Positions 43,898 to 56,664 of a stretch of 64,000 nt of DNA are shown in pieces. Position 1 is the stretch's first letter. Every line of letters begins with the position of its first letter. This DNA is from Dacryopinax spathularia (taxonomy: Eukaryota; Basidiomycota; Dacrymycetes; Dacrymycetales; Dacrymycetaceae). The stretch lies in the NCBI GenBank assembly GCA_037974965.1, contig JBBPFI010000008.1, positions 1,550,001 through 1,614,000 of the forward strand. The letters run 5' to 3'. Position numbers and translations under genes: made by a program. The notes under the pieces were generated by a model that saw only the letters and a program-made list of their open reading frames with translations, made no database searches and was not told the DNA's origin.

Positions 43898-46800
43898 ATG
43901 TCTTCCTCCAACACAGATTACTCTGGACACTGCTTTGGTATCCCACCTGGGGCCAGCCGTCATTGTCCTTGTCCAAAATTTCGGTTCCCGCCCGGAAAGC
44001 CGATTCAACTGACGGATTATGGCCTGCCTCCCGAAGAGAGTGTGTGTCGTTGCCACCATCCCTTCCATGAACATCACGCACTTTCTCTGCCAGGTAAGAA
44101 CCAGTTGTCTGATTGTAGTTGGCATACTGACTGTCATGCAGGCGCCGATAATCATCCTCCCACTAACAGGGGACCTGATTTGCCTGCATGGCTGTCCAGC
44201 CCCCCGGTGACTCCCACTGGTCGTGCTACTAGCCTACGTGCAGGTGTCATGCAGGCTCTTTCACCTGTGACCCCAGTACGCCCAGGTCGCTTGCAAGATG
44301 CTCCTGTGGGCATACCTCGGCATGTAGCTGCACAAGCCGCAAACATGAATAGGTCAAACAGTGCTGCACGCAATTTCCCCAAGGATATCACTCTCCCAGC
44401 TGTTGGAAGGCGCAAGACTACGGCTAACATGGGTCTGGAAGTGACCATGAATGTTGTTCTTCGACTTTATCCTCCCACGGCATGGTCGCCGGATCAGGTA
44501 TGTCTGTACAACATCCTACTGAGTTGCAGCTCTGACCGTGGCATATAGCAAAATCGCTATTTTGTCAAGGCTCGTGATCGCTTTATTTCTCTGTGCGCAC
44601 TAGCTATGCTCCCTGTTGATCTTCCACTGATAGCCTGCCAGCTGCAGGAGATATAATCTGGTTGCCACCCTCACGTTGTCCAAATCAACCACCCTCTTGG
44701 AGCTGAACACATTTCTTGCACCACTCCTCTCGCATTTCTACCTTCCACCGCCCATCCCGACCAATCTGCATGCGGAATCTACTTATCCCGAACTCCTTTG
44801 GCTTCCCGGAAAAGGACACGCTTCGACCAAAAAGGTTGTACCCATCTCTATTGAAAATCAGCCAGGCAAGAATGTATATGCTTTCTGGCTGGATTGCGGG
44901 GGCCATCCAGACCGTCAACCTATCCCAGATCTACACATTTGTCAGCTAAGAGCTCTGCCTCCATGAGAACTTGCTGACGAAGCTATATGCATAGTGCCGA
45001 GAAATGGCAATCTCCAACGAGTGGTCAACGGACAGCCAAGCACGATTGGGTTTCCTCTGCTTGAGGCTATGCGGAAGGACGTGCCTGCTTCTGAGGCAAT
45101 GGATGGCATTGACGAGGTGGGATCTGGCAACTTTCAATGATCTTCTCAATACTGAGCAAGAACACAGGGCTCTGCACAGAGTTCTCAGCCTGTTTTGGAC
45201 CCTCCTATCGCCAGCACGTCTGCTCAAGCACTACTACCTTGTCAACGACCTGTGAACTCTCGTGGACCCCCTTTGTTGCATGGAGATCCTCCAGAGTATA
45301 TTCTCGGGACGCAAGATGACTTCAATGTGCGTCAGAATCACGGCTCGCCCCCGGACGCTCCTCCGTTCCCTACACATGGACTGGCGCAGCAACTTGAAGA
45401 AGCCCATCCCACTCTACATTGTGCTCCTGGTCCAAGTCATCTGACGGCAATCATTTCAGGAGGTGCACTCCGCAACCCCTCTTCATCCAACAGTGTTCCC
45501 CCGCCAAATGCTGGTAGCAACTCGGCGACCATCTTCTCTGTCAGCTCTTTCGTGTCGACCTTCCGAACCATGGCCGGTGTGGACCGACTAGGACCGTCTC
45601 CCACCATCCAGGCTGCCACAAGTCGGGCTGCGGCAATACAGCTGGAACAGTGGTGTCGTCAAGCTTTGCGACCGGTACTGGCGGAATCTGGTGTTGTCCT
45701 GTCCGTAGAACCACTCAAGCACCTCTTGTCCCCTCATCACTGGATTACAGTGTAAGCACCCTTTATCATGCTCATGGTCGATATTCTGACAGGAATCCAG
45801 CGGTCGAGAAAGCCAGGGTCTGGGTACGACACAAGAAGTGCTCCAGTCCTGGCAGGAGCAGCTCCAGGAAAGATCACTGCTGGTACCAGTTCCCGGCTCA
45901 AAGTGTTATCATACTCTTCGTGTTCGTGACTATGGTAGCAATGTACCATTGGCGCCTCTGTCCATGGAGGATAAGCTCGATTGTGCAATGGTTGGGGTTC
46001 TCACTGCTGCCTTCATCTGCTTCCTCAGCCATGGGCCACCTGCACTGAGCCCCCTTTTTGTGGAACGCATTCTTCGCGGGAACTCCAAGGTGTCCATGTC
46101 TAACCTGCGAAGATTCGAGCGGGATATCCACCAGGCATTGACTCACTGGAGATCAGCGGCTAAAGGTGGCTGTCTACTCCCGGCAGAGCAATCCCTAGTA
46201 AGTCCCTACTCTCGCAAGGCCTGTCCTGCCCGCTAACAGGTTTTGCAGGAGGAAAACCATCCCCAGCACACACTTGCTGTACATATCTATCAGAATCTGG
46301 GGTTAGAGGTGAGCCTGCCATCTATCCTGATCTTAGTCCATCTGAACATGACTGTCTACTAGGAGAAACACTTCGCTCAACACTTCACTCGTCCCATGCC
46401 CCTGGAGCTGCAAAAGCGCTGGGACAATCACCTGATTGCCCATGCTAGCCTCATATTCCCGGAACACCTTCCTGAGCCTGAAGAGCTTCAAGTGTTCCTG
46501 GTGGGCTTCAATCTCAAGTTTGGCAAAGGCCCGTCCTTCATTGAGGTTCGTCGCTACTTGACATAGTCAACTGGTGATCATACCCACTAATATTACAGCT
46601 TATCCGAGAGAAGTATTCTCTTGGGCCACGGGGGTTTGTGCGGGATGCTTGGGGTGAAGAACAGCTGGTCAACCCGGACCAGATAGTAAGCCGCCTGGTC
46701 TGGAAATACGAAGCCGATGCATCGACATTGTTACAGCAGCAAGTTCAACATGCCTTTTGTTCCTTTCTGTGCGGCACTGGTCTCCCTCCTGGTACCTCAG

Positions 46801-47177
46801 ACGCCATTCAGTCCGGAAGGCTTGTCTATGATGGTGAGCTGGAGAAGGACGCTAGCGACCCTCTGTTTCGCGCCCGAAGGTTTTGGCAGATCGCTACAGG
46901 CTCTGACATCCTCCCTTTGAGAGGGGCTTCGAGGTCTACAGTCTCGGTGAGCACAATGGGTCAATCAAGTTTTCGCTCTCCTCATCAGGCCCTTCAGATG
47001 AGATTCAGCAAGAACGTTGAAGGTATCAAATGGATCACTTGCTATCCTGAGGTGGTCCTTCCGCTGGTGTCCCATACACAATCCCCAGACATTATGGGAA
47101 ATTATGGCCATGGCCTTTCTTTTTACTGTACCCTCTTCTTGGAAATTACACAACCGAGAGACCACACCGTGTTCTAG
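43898..47177 (+). CDS. HECT-like ubiquitin ligase-type protein with N-terminal Cys/His motif, about 925 aa
   Basis: Eleven exons give one continuous frame: 43898-44093, 44142-44497, 44549-44592, 44648-44940, 44995-45116, 45168-45749, 45793-46197, 46249-46308, 46363-46545, 46599-46946 and 46989-47177. The N-terminus carries paired Cys/His residues (CFGIPPGASRHCPCP, then CRCHHPFHEH) that could bind zinc. The last 150 residues resemble a HECT C-lobe: FWQIATGSDILPLRG, then KWITCYPEVVLPL, where the TC pair sits where the catalytic Cys of HECT E3 ligases lies. The middle is Ser/Pro-rich. I infer a ubiquitin-transfer role from this C-terminal pattern only. The fourth exon junction (44592/44648) is the least certain. 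Confidence 0.6.
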
Positions 47178-47396
47178 TCCAATGGTCCAAAAAAATACTG
47201 TTCCTTGCAAGGCAATTTCTATTAGAACTTGACAAGCTCTTGCTCGAAAGGCGCACACCTAAGGAAGCACAAGAAAATAGCTCCTGGCCAGACTATAGAT
47301 TTTGCGCGCGGAACCTGTTCTTTTCCACATTGCTGTCGCCCACTTGCTCTGTCCTGATCCTCACACTGCTTCCTCTTCCCCTTATTGCAATTGCCA

Positions 47397-49232
47397 ATGG
47401 ATGAAGAAAACGAAGACCTTCAGCGACGATGGCAGGTCAGGTGGATTGCTACAAGGCGGAGACTTATCAACACCTCCAGAAGCAATCAGGGGGATGCTCC
47501 CATCCTGAAGCGTGCTTTGGAGCTTGGCCAAGAATTCTTGCAGGACACGGAACAGGTGCGGTTCTCCCAGCATTGCATGGATGGGCTGGCTCTATTGAAC
47601 TCCCTTCAGATTTCTTCCCTTCTTCAGGAAGAGGAGATTGAGCAAGCCACGTCTTCAATTGAGGAAGCTCTGGAGGCCGTTGCTGTTGCCCTCCACCGGC
47701 CAGACACATCCATCACCTCTCACGTTATACCGGCAATCTGGGGCATCACCGGCGGCAGACCCAAGCTGGAGCTTGATGCAGCATGGGTGGAGGTGGCCAT
47801 ACAACTTGCCAACCCAACAGAGATCGCCAGATGCCTCGGGGTCAATCGCAGAACCATACGACGCCGCCTTCTTGCGCTTGGCTTGGTCGAGCCTGGTTGT
47901 CACCCCTTCCCTTGCAACGAGCCAGCCAATGCAGGTGCCAGTTTTCACTCTTCCGCATCCACAAGGGCTCTCTCCGATGCCGAAGTGGACGTTGAGGTCA
48001 GCCGCGCTCTACAAGTGTTTCCTCGTTTTGGTCGAGGAATGCTTGGGGCGTATTTCCGCTTGCAGGGGGTGCCCATTCATGAGGACCAGTTGAGAAGGTC
48101 CCTTCAGAGGCTGGGAGGTACCCGGCGATTTGGCCAAAGGATCCGTATTCAGCGGCGAGTTTACTCAGTGGCTGGCCCCAATGCTTTGTGGCATATGGAT
48201 GCCCAGCTCGGTGAGCACTGCGCCCTCCAAACTGGGGAGGATGTCTGGCTGAAACCCATTGTACAGGTCTTAAACGCTATGGGCTTGTCATTCATGGCAT
48301 TATCGACGGTTACTCCCGGCTTTGCGTTGGCCTTGCCGTCCATCATAATAATAGGAAGGATACTTTCTTTCGCCTCTTCCGTCGTGCTTGTGCCCAGTAC
48401 GGCACTCCTGTACAAGTCAGAGGGGATCATGGGAGGGAGAATCTTGACGTTGCAACATGGATGGAGCAAAAAAGAGGCACGAGGCAAGGTTGTTTCCTTT
48501 GGGGAAGGTGCGCGCTCCCTCTTTCTGTTTCATCTTGATCATGCGCTAATTTAGTGGAACAGATCAATCCACAACATTCGTATTGAAAGGTTATGGGTCG
48601 ATGTCAATCAGGGCTTTGGGGCGAAATGGAACGAATTTTTTGCCACACTCGAGATGTACTGCAACCTCGACTGCTCTGATGAAGGGCATCTATGGCTGCT
48701 TCACTATGTGTTCCTTGAGAAGTTGAATCAAGATGCCGAGCTATGGAGACAAGTTTGGAACGAACATCGAATGCGGCTCCCCAATGGCGGAAGAAACACA
48801 CCTTCGCAAATGTGGTTCTTTGGTCAAGTTCACCATGGATGTCGCGGTATGGACGATGAGGAGCTATGGGAAGACGATCCAGACTACAGAAGAGATCGCC
48901 AGGTCAACCTACCAACTCTGGGAGTACAGCAGGATGATCCTCTCTTCTATCAGCCAGAACAAGATGGAGGCGGGGACTTATACGGAGTAGACTGGCTTGA
49001 CTTACAACAGGAGCGTCTGGTGTCCCACCGAACTGCATCTCACCCTGCGAATATGTCTTATGTCAAGGTGGAGGATCCTAAGATGCCGATTACTTCTACA
49101 GAAGTCGGTTGGTTGGGCTTGGCCCTGGGCTCGGACCTGGATTCGCAGGATGAGGATTCCAGCGCTTTTGCAACCAAGTGGGAGCAAGCTCTTGCTCTCT
49201 ATGGAACGATTGTTCAGCATCGTGACCATTAG
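47397..49232 (+). CDS. DDE integrase (rve-like core) with helix-turn-helix, about 574 aa
   Basis: Exons 47397-48210, 48267-48507 and 48563-49232. A helix-turn-helix lies at residues about 140-165 (NPTEIARCLGVNRRTIRRRL). The catalytic core follows IRIQRRVYSVAGPNALWHMD with acidic residues at D268, D325 (VRGDHG) and E360 (HNIRIERLWVDV), spaced D-56-D-34-E as in retroviral-type integrases. A conserved C-terminal segment (HYVFLEKLNQDAELWRQVWNEH, NTPSQMWFFG) matches the eukaryotic integrase-core family found in basidiomycetes and some animals. It would insert the element into DNA. All catalytic residues are present and the gene looks whole. It has no chromodomain and no reverse transcriptase beside it. 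Confidence 0.9.
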
Positions 49233-49457
49233 CACAATTATGGTCATTCACTCGACCCTTAGTATAGCCATGATAATGAAATTGAATTAGATACAAAATC
49301 ACTAGACAACGTGATCTTACCCCAGTGGTGCTTCGGCCATAGGGAAGGGACAGCCACTCATTTGCTTCCGGAGCACACTCGAGTGTGCTCTGGAAGCGCC
49401 CTTCCCAAGAGGCCCCGCCTTCAAGTGGACTCAGTTACCTTCTACCCCTCCTAGCCA

Positions 49458-52400
49458 ATGGACCCACTTCTTGAGTTAGAAAGAGTGCACTATCTTCGCA
49501 CGAAGTATCTCACCAGTCTCCACTTTCGTTCCCCTACTCCTGATCGCGATCACCTTCCAGAACGGGTTTGGCAGGGGATTGATCGCATCTGGGTGCTGAT
49601 AGAATTATGGATGTCGTCGGTCGCCACCGACCCTCAGCTGTGGGATGCATCTGTAACAATCGATCCCTCTGTCAACCTAGGCGGCAAGCGTGCTACCAAG
49701 ATTGAGCATGGATGGAGACATGTTCAAGGATTGGCCCTGGCCTGTGATAGGGTCAGTTGGGCCTTTCAAGATCTGGAACTTCCTTCCCCCCGGCTTATGG
49801 AAACGGAAGCCCTTCTTCCTCGCCACCTCAATATCTCAACGGACTTCTTCGTCGAAGGCAAACGGAATCCCGATACGAACAGTTGCTCGCGAAAATTCAT
49901 TGCTGTCGCAAATGACTTTGCCGACCACATCGAAGAAGTCCGCCAGGCTTTGCAGCAAAGTCTTGAAGAAGAGATGGAGGTCGACAGCTCAGTCGGATCG
50001 ACCTACGAACTCGTGGCTGAGGCCCTTCGATCGGGTCGGCAAGGTACCGGGCAATATTTCATCTCCAACGTAGTTATGCTTGGGGCTGCCCTGCACCTGT
50101 TTGAGGTGAGTTTTTCAGTTTCACTGGTCCAGAGACGGACTTAGGCTTATGACAATTCGCTTTAGGTGCTTACCCTGGACAAGCATGGCCTGCCTATCCT
50201 GCCGGAATCTGCGTTCCCTGGCAAGAAGATAAGCGAAGCTATCATCCTCACCCCGCTCTATCTTTCGGCATTCTTCTCCCCACTTTGTACGCTTGCAAAT
50301 GCCCTCCTCTGGAAGCACGACATCGGCATTCATGTTCCCAGTCATGTGAGTGAATTTCCCGCCTTGGTGAGCCTTCTCTGAACCCAAATAATAGTGTCAC
50401 TTCGTTCATGGGAAAGATATCCCGTTCTCACCCCAGGACCCAACTACCTTGCCCTTCCAGCAGGCAGAGCAGATGATCTGGCGTATAGCCGTAAACTTCT
50501 GTTGTCGCGCTCTTCCAGTGGAGGATGCACAGCGTCAGGCAGCCAAAATCCTATGGTGCCAGGAAGGTTTCAAGGAGTGGGACAATGTGGAGAAGACATT
50601 GCGCCCTAAAGGCGACCCCACGTTGCCATACGGCTACCGCACGGATGATCTTCAACCCTTACCTCGTCTTTTCCTTCCTGCTGGGGACAACTTCCCGAAT
50701 TTTCCGGGACACATGATTCTTCCTGCACAAACACTTTCTCCTGGCACACTGGACCGTCCCACAAATGCCGCGGCAGTCCAGTACCTCGCCCAGCATGGCC
50801 ACCCTTGGAACGACCAAGAAGATAATCCTTGGCAACACGGCCAAGTAAATTCGCCGGATATCGATCCAAACATCAACCCCCAGCTCCTGGGCAGCGGTTA
50901 CTTGCTGCCCATGTCATACTCTGATTCCTCGGGACAGACTCGTGAGCAGTCGCAAGGGCTCGCTCCTCCCTTTGAAGCCCCTGGTCCTGCTGTGCAGTGC
51001 CAGCTGGAAGGCAACGCTAGCAGCCAAGATTTCACTGCGAAGGAAGCTGCCGGGCCCGCTCCTCCCTTTGAAGCCCCTGGTCCTGCCGTGCAGCTTCAGC
51101 TGGAAGGCAACGCTAGCAGCCAAGATTTCACTATGGAGGAAGCTGCCGGGCCCGCTCCTCCCTTTGAAGCTCCTGGTCCTGCCGTGCAGCTTCAGCTGGA
51201 AGGCAACGCTAGCAGCCAAGATTTCACTATGGAGGATGCTGCAGGCCCCGAGCTAGCTGAAAGGGATAGCCAGGAGCACGATGGAGTGTCGGCATCTCCT
51301 ATGCCAGAATCTCCCGATGCAATTGCCCTGGCTACGAGCGATTCGTCACTACATCTTGACAACTCATCGCCAGCTTCAGCCTCGGAGGGCTCTGGCCCGG
51401 ATCAACCTCCTCCACCTGCTCAGCCCTCCAAGCCCTCCGCCACATCAGTCACCGAAGGCAGTCGGAGATCCACCCGGATCTCTGAGCTGAAAACACGAGA
51501 GCAGGGCAACAAGGCGGTGGACACTAGTTCAGCAGGCAACAGTTCCAAACAGAAGCGTAAAAGAAGAAATAACCATTCGGACTTCCGCTCTCGCAAGCGC
51601 AACTATGGCAATCACGACCGCCCTCAAGATGATGATGAATCTCCCTCAGAACGTGAGCGTGAGCTGGACCAATCGCAGCCAAACGAGTCCGAAGACGCCA
51701 ATGACAATGAGTTTGAATCGGAAAGTGACCCCGAGAACGAACCACCCTCTCAAGAACCTACCTCGCGGCCTGCTTCCGGGAAGGATCAAGATCCCCATGC
51801 TAAGGGGACGTTGTTGAACCTCCTGGGTCCAGAAAAGTTGACCGATTATGCCACTCTAAAGTCGGAGGAGCTTACTGCAGCACGCCTGAGCGCTCTGGCA
51901 AAAGACATTTCCGCCTTTGCTACCCCGCTAGAGATTAAGGTGAGTATGGGACTAAGGAAAGAGACAAGCGATTAACCAAACTCTACACAGGGCCCTCGCA
52001 GGAGCAAAGAGAATGACGATGATGACGTGATCTTTGTCAAGTGGATCAAGCGCGCTGCCGGCAAACAGCAGTATCCATCGGAGAGCTTGGCACCTCAGCC
52101 AAGGGTACAAGCGGCACAAAAGCTTTACCATGAGACTGTGCTAGCTGATCAACCGCCTAATGAGGTAAGTAACGTTTCCTGCACAGTTCACGTAACCCCC
52201 TCTGATCATTTTCTAGTCAGCGCAGTATGAAGTTTTTGAGTTCAAGACCAGGGAGCCTGGTGGACACATCTCAGTGCCTTTCCCTGTGTTGAATGACGGC
52301 CGGCCTTCTCGTGACAATCCCAAGGAAAAAAATCCATGCGGCAACGTTAGTGTCAGCCGTCCTGCCTGCCTCTGCGTCTAACGGTTCATGTCAGGTGGAT

Positions 52401-54139
52401 ATCAGGCTAGATCTTCGAACAATGCAGAAACATACTACTGTTCTTACACCTCCGGAGCCATCTGACGACCCGACCAAGTGGCCCAACGTCCCATATGTCA
52501 ATGCTGAGGAACCTGTAGCGTTTCTTTCTCCCAAGCACGTTATCGACCTCGAGCCTTGGCAGCTGCAAGACATTTATGCTACTCACCATATTCAAGTCAT
52601 TGGGGAGGGTCCGGAGAAGGATGGTCTGCGTTGGAATCTGAAGAGTGTTGCAGACTGGCACGATTTAGATATGTCGCTCGAGTGCCTGTGTAAGTCATTT
52701 ACTTCTCAGCATCCCCCTCGTCCTGAACACACCCAGTGCACTCCAAACTTGAGAAGAAATTGTTTCGTTCAGTGCCAAAGATCGCGGCAAAAACAGAGAG
52801 CAATTGGTACACTTGGATGTCGTTAGGTGACATTGTGACCCTGGCTGAACGCTACCCGGGCATGGCCCCGGCTCTGAACGTCCTGAATCTGCCCGAAAAG
52901 GGTCACCATAAGAAAGCAGCCCGTGGCTTCAAGTGAGTACTCCATTCTGTCTGGCACGGCGCATTTGTCTGATGACAGTTTAGAAAAGTCGCGGGCCATG
53001 TTATTGCGCTGCAGGAGACGCTGCGTTTGAAAGTCGTTCACGGCGGTGAACCTCGACATGAGGAAGACTGGTCCATGATCAACACTGCGGGTTCTTACAG
53101 TCGACGACATGCAGACTTCGGCGGGATGCCAGCGGTGGTAGAGCCTCAATGCGGCTTGCCCCTCACCATAAAATCAAGTGACGGGACGATCGAATTCCAT
53201 TCTCCTGGTTGCAAGTTCTGGGCATTCTGGGAAGACAAATTCGAAGACGTGGTGGACAACAAGTATACGGCCGGGACTCATGTGGATGACCTGAACAAGC
53301 ACATGAGGTCTTGGGCTGTTGTGTTGAATGTGGGAGATACATGGTTGGCAGATCTTCCTACTGTTATCAGATGCGGACCTGACCTCTCTGTAGGTTGCAA
53401 TGTGGTGGCACTCTGCATGCCGTTTGGTCACCCACTCCAGTGCTTTCTTCAGGGCATACCTTCATATGTACCACCCAGCTTCACGCCATGCTCCGGTCCC
53501 ATCTTGTGGGATCTTTCCTTGGCAATCGCCTGGTCAACAGCGAGGGGATCTCCATGTTGATTTGGGTCCATAGGATCGTCATCTTCGCCTCTGAACTCAT
53601 GCAGAAGCATCCCCAGATGAGGAAGTTTTCTTTCTGGGAAAGTCAGACACGTCCCGCATTACTTCGATCAGGACCTGGTGAGATCATAAGAACACCTTTG
53701 CTATGTGGCACTGACGTCGGATTCAGAACAGTTCATGCCTTGGCCCTTCAAAAATCTATTAGCCGCTATATATATGGTCAGGGACCTGGATCGGTTGCAT
53801 TACGATTACGAACAGTACAAAGCCCTATGGGAGGAGCTGAAGGCCAAGGACGACTTCAAAAAAGACCGCGAACTGGCCCTTGCCCGGGCCGGGCGAATGG
53901 CGATCGACCTATTGAAAACCCCGCAGGCATACGCCGCTGCCTTGGCCGCCTATCTCCCAGAAATTGTCGCCATTCCTGCTAGATTTGCTTGTCCCATTCC
54001 CCAGAGCCTTGCGGATGACGAGAATGACGACCGGGATGCACAGGAGGGGCGAGATGACTCTGAGATGGACGGTGTAGATCTGCAGCAGGGTAGAATAGTG
54101 GTCGTCTCCAAGGACTCTCAAACCGATTGTAGTACATAA
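49458..54139 (+). CDS. JmjC-like Fe(II)/2-oxoglutarate dioxygenase, about 1408 aa
   Basis: Ten exons with mostly GTGAGT/GTAAGT donors: 49458-50105, 50166-50345, 50395-51939, 51991-52164, 52217-52345, 52395-52689, 52737-52932, 52984-53393, 53441-53677 and 53727-54139. Residues 1-380 are a helical region of unknown family. Three 32-residue repeats and a Ser/Glu/Lys-rich, probably nuclear stretch follow. The JmjC-like fold occupies about 980-1260, with iron ligands H1098-x-D1100 (RRHADFGG) and a distal H1198 (SSGHTF), and the strand WAVVLNVGDTWLADLP between them. JmjC enzymes remove methyl groups from histones or hydroxylate proteins; the substrate here is unknown. The distal His depends on the modelled splice at 53394-53440, and finding it at the expected place supports that splice. 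Confidence 0.75.
50962..51249 (+). repeat. Three tandem 96-bp repeats inside the JmjC-like gene
   Basis: Units begin at 50962, 51058 and 51154 and encode 32-residue copies (APPFEAPGPAVQLQLEGNAS, then SQDFTMEEAAGP). The second and third are almost identical at DNA level, so the expansion is recent. Confidence 0.97.
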
Positions 54140-54484
54140 TATGTAACTATAGATGTGGTCTAGTCTTGCCGCTTTGGAGTTAGTTGGCTTCACTGCCACT
54201 TGGTGCACAGTCTGTCCGTCCCTGAGAGATTGGGAGTTGGCCAAACTAGTCGCGCTGTCCCTTTGCAGCACCCCGCCGACAAGCACACCTGATATATGCA
54301 CTCCACCCCTTCTCTAACATCCACCACCGCCATTTGGGACACAGCAAACACATCAGCAGCCATGTGAGTCGTTCCGCAGGCGCACCCCATCGGTCGTTCC
54401 GGAGAAGGGGTCGCCAAAAGGCTTGGATGCACCGCTGATGGCCCTTCAAGATCAGCAAACCTCACCCGCGATCGTTTCGCCGAG

Positions 54485-56368
54485 ATGAACCCATCGGCTG
54501 TGCCGGAGAAGGGCGTTCTCAAGAGGTTCAATGAGCATGACTCCCCTCAGAGCAAGTTGTCAAAGAGGCTGAAGCTTACACATCGTGCGCCGACACAAGA
54601 ATCCGTCCTTGTCATAGTCATGCAGTCTAGACCAGATTACTGACAGTTATTACTGTGCTTTAGGACGCAACGGCCATCGCACATCCACCGAGTCTGATGG
54701 GCTGGCACATACAGGGTCGAGGGACTTGAAGGGCCAGAGCAAGTTGAGGAGGTCAGTGGTCTTGGTAAGTGGGGGAAGGTATCAAGCTGTACGGCCAGTC
54801 CCCTGATCTGAGTTGAAATTCAGGCAAGGAGGAAGCGCAGCGACGTACCCGAGGCAGGTCAGCCAGCAAGCGCATTTATCCCGTCACAAGCTCGGTCGGA
54901 AGTGCCCCCTGTACCCAACAACGTTCCATACCTCCCCGTTCACAAGGCCATTACTGAGCGACCGCGGAAACCCGAAACTGCTAAACGAAGAGTGACAACA
55001 ACTCTTGACCGATATTATGCGTGCATGATAACGAACACCCGCGTCTTCAAGACCGATTTAACGCTCCGTGACCTGAAGAATCGCAAGCTTGGCTCGGACG
55101 CGATTCTGGTAGAAGCGGAGAAAATAATCGACAGTCTTCTGGCACAGCCGGCTATAGCGCAGTCAGCCATTTACACTGATCGAGATGGGAAGAAACTCCT
55201 GATTTATTTTGCGGAGCGGGCGGTAAGTCTAAGGCCAACCTTTGGGAGTACTACTGGGCTCACACCCATCTCAGGATAACGATAACGAGGACGGCGAGCC
55301 CTGGAACCTGGAAGACCAGTATGAAGGCAGGACACAAGATGACCTACGATGGAAGTCTCTAGCTGGACACCGCATTTACAACGACGGTCTTAGTGCCAGT
55401 CGCCATGTTTTCCTGTTCCAGAAGCAAACTCATACTCCTTTTCAGGCTCCGGAGCAATTTACCATCCATCGTGCTATTCAGGACTTCCACTCGCGGGTTC
55501 GACCGTCCTTTCCTAAAGGCAACTCCCGTCACCGACACGATTCGCCTTGGATGGCTTACACCGATTATTTGCCGACTTCTGTCTCAGCCAACACACTTCG
55601 ACCTGAGACGGAGAGCTGTGAAAATGCTCGGGAGCCAACAGGAGTGTGTCATCTCATGCATGCTTGGCCGGAGCAAGGTCATCCCAATGGGGAAAGAGAT
55701 GGAGCACCCGTGGATTGGACTTCTGCTTATGTAGTGCTCAGGTTCCTGGGATCTCTAAAGATATGAGGGGCCAAACCAACGAGGCAGCCAGGGCTGTACA
55801 TCAGCTCTTTCTGAACACCGAGGAGGTCGCTCTCCGCTTGGCAGCCATGTTTTGAGCAGGGTGGCCAGATGAGTATAAAAGGTACAGGGCTGCTTTTGAG
55901 GCTGGTCGATGGTCAGTCTGCGACCCCGGTCCTTGGCTTGGTCGCGCCATCATCTACAAGCTGCAGGTTGCATTGCATGCAGACCGACATGATGGGCTGA
56001 AAGATGATGGAGAATGCGATGGTCCAACTGCCACGTTCTGCGTAGGGTTGTTCATAGGGGGAGAGGCCTATTATCCCGATTTGGAGGCCAAGTTCACGTG
56101 AGATACACTCCACCACACATTCACATACGAGCTAATCCTCTCTGGTAGCTACAAACCTGGGCATGTGATTCTTAGTCTAGCCGCGTTTCTCCTGCACAAA
56201 GTGGGAAAGTGGGAACCAACGGCTGGTCTGACTAGGGAGGGCTTAACCCTGGGTCGCATTGGGAACGTGTTTTTTTCGCCTGCTTCCTGCGTCAAGGGGT
56301 TGGGGGACAAGGAGCCAGGATGGCTGCATTCTACGTCCGGGGGTAAATATGGCTTGTACCAGTTGTGA
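54485..56368 (+). CDS. TET/JBP-like Fe(II)/2-oxoglutarate dioxygenase, model approximate
   Basis: The C-terminal half shows the fungal TET/JBP-type double-stranded beta-helix. It has GPWLGRAIIYKLQVALHADR with an HxD iron motif, ATFCVGLFIGGEAYYPDLEA, then YKPGHVILSLAAFLLHKVGKW supplying the second His. GRIGNVFFSP follows. Enzymes of this group oxidise 5-methylcytosine or thymine in DNA; other Tet-like members act on unknown substrates. The N-terminal part is basic and Lys/Arg-rich with a conserved-looking segment (LDRYYACMITNTRVFKTDLT). The start at 54485 and the middle of the gene are uncertain, and the frame is not continuous in one part. It may be spliced in a way I could not resolve, or partly decayed. 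The gene follows the JmjC-like gene in the same direction. Confidence 0.6.
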
Positions 56369-56664
56369 TTAATTCCTAAGCGATGCATCTACCAATGGCC
56401 AGGGAGCAAACCCAGAAAGCGGGGATGGGAATATAGATCATTCAACGTGCTTCTCAAACTGCAAGCATGCCGGCGGTATGATATCCGAAAGAAGGGATCC
56501 CAAGCCTCCGAACAGCAACCAACGGAGGCATCAGTCTTGTTGGCTTGCCTAGAAGAACTCATCTTTGCGCTTCAGCGACCACTTCGGTAAAGGGTGTGGT
56601 GTTGTGCCCTTGATCTGGCTGTAGACCAGCACATCTTTGCATCCCCCCTCGCTCTCTCAACACC

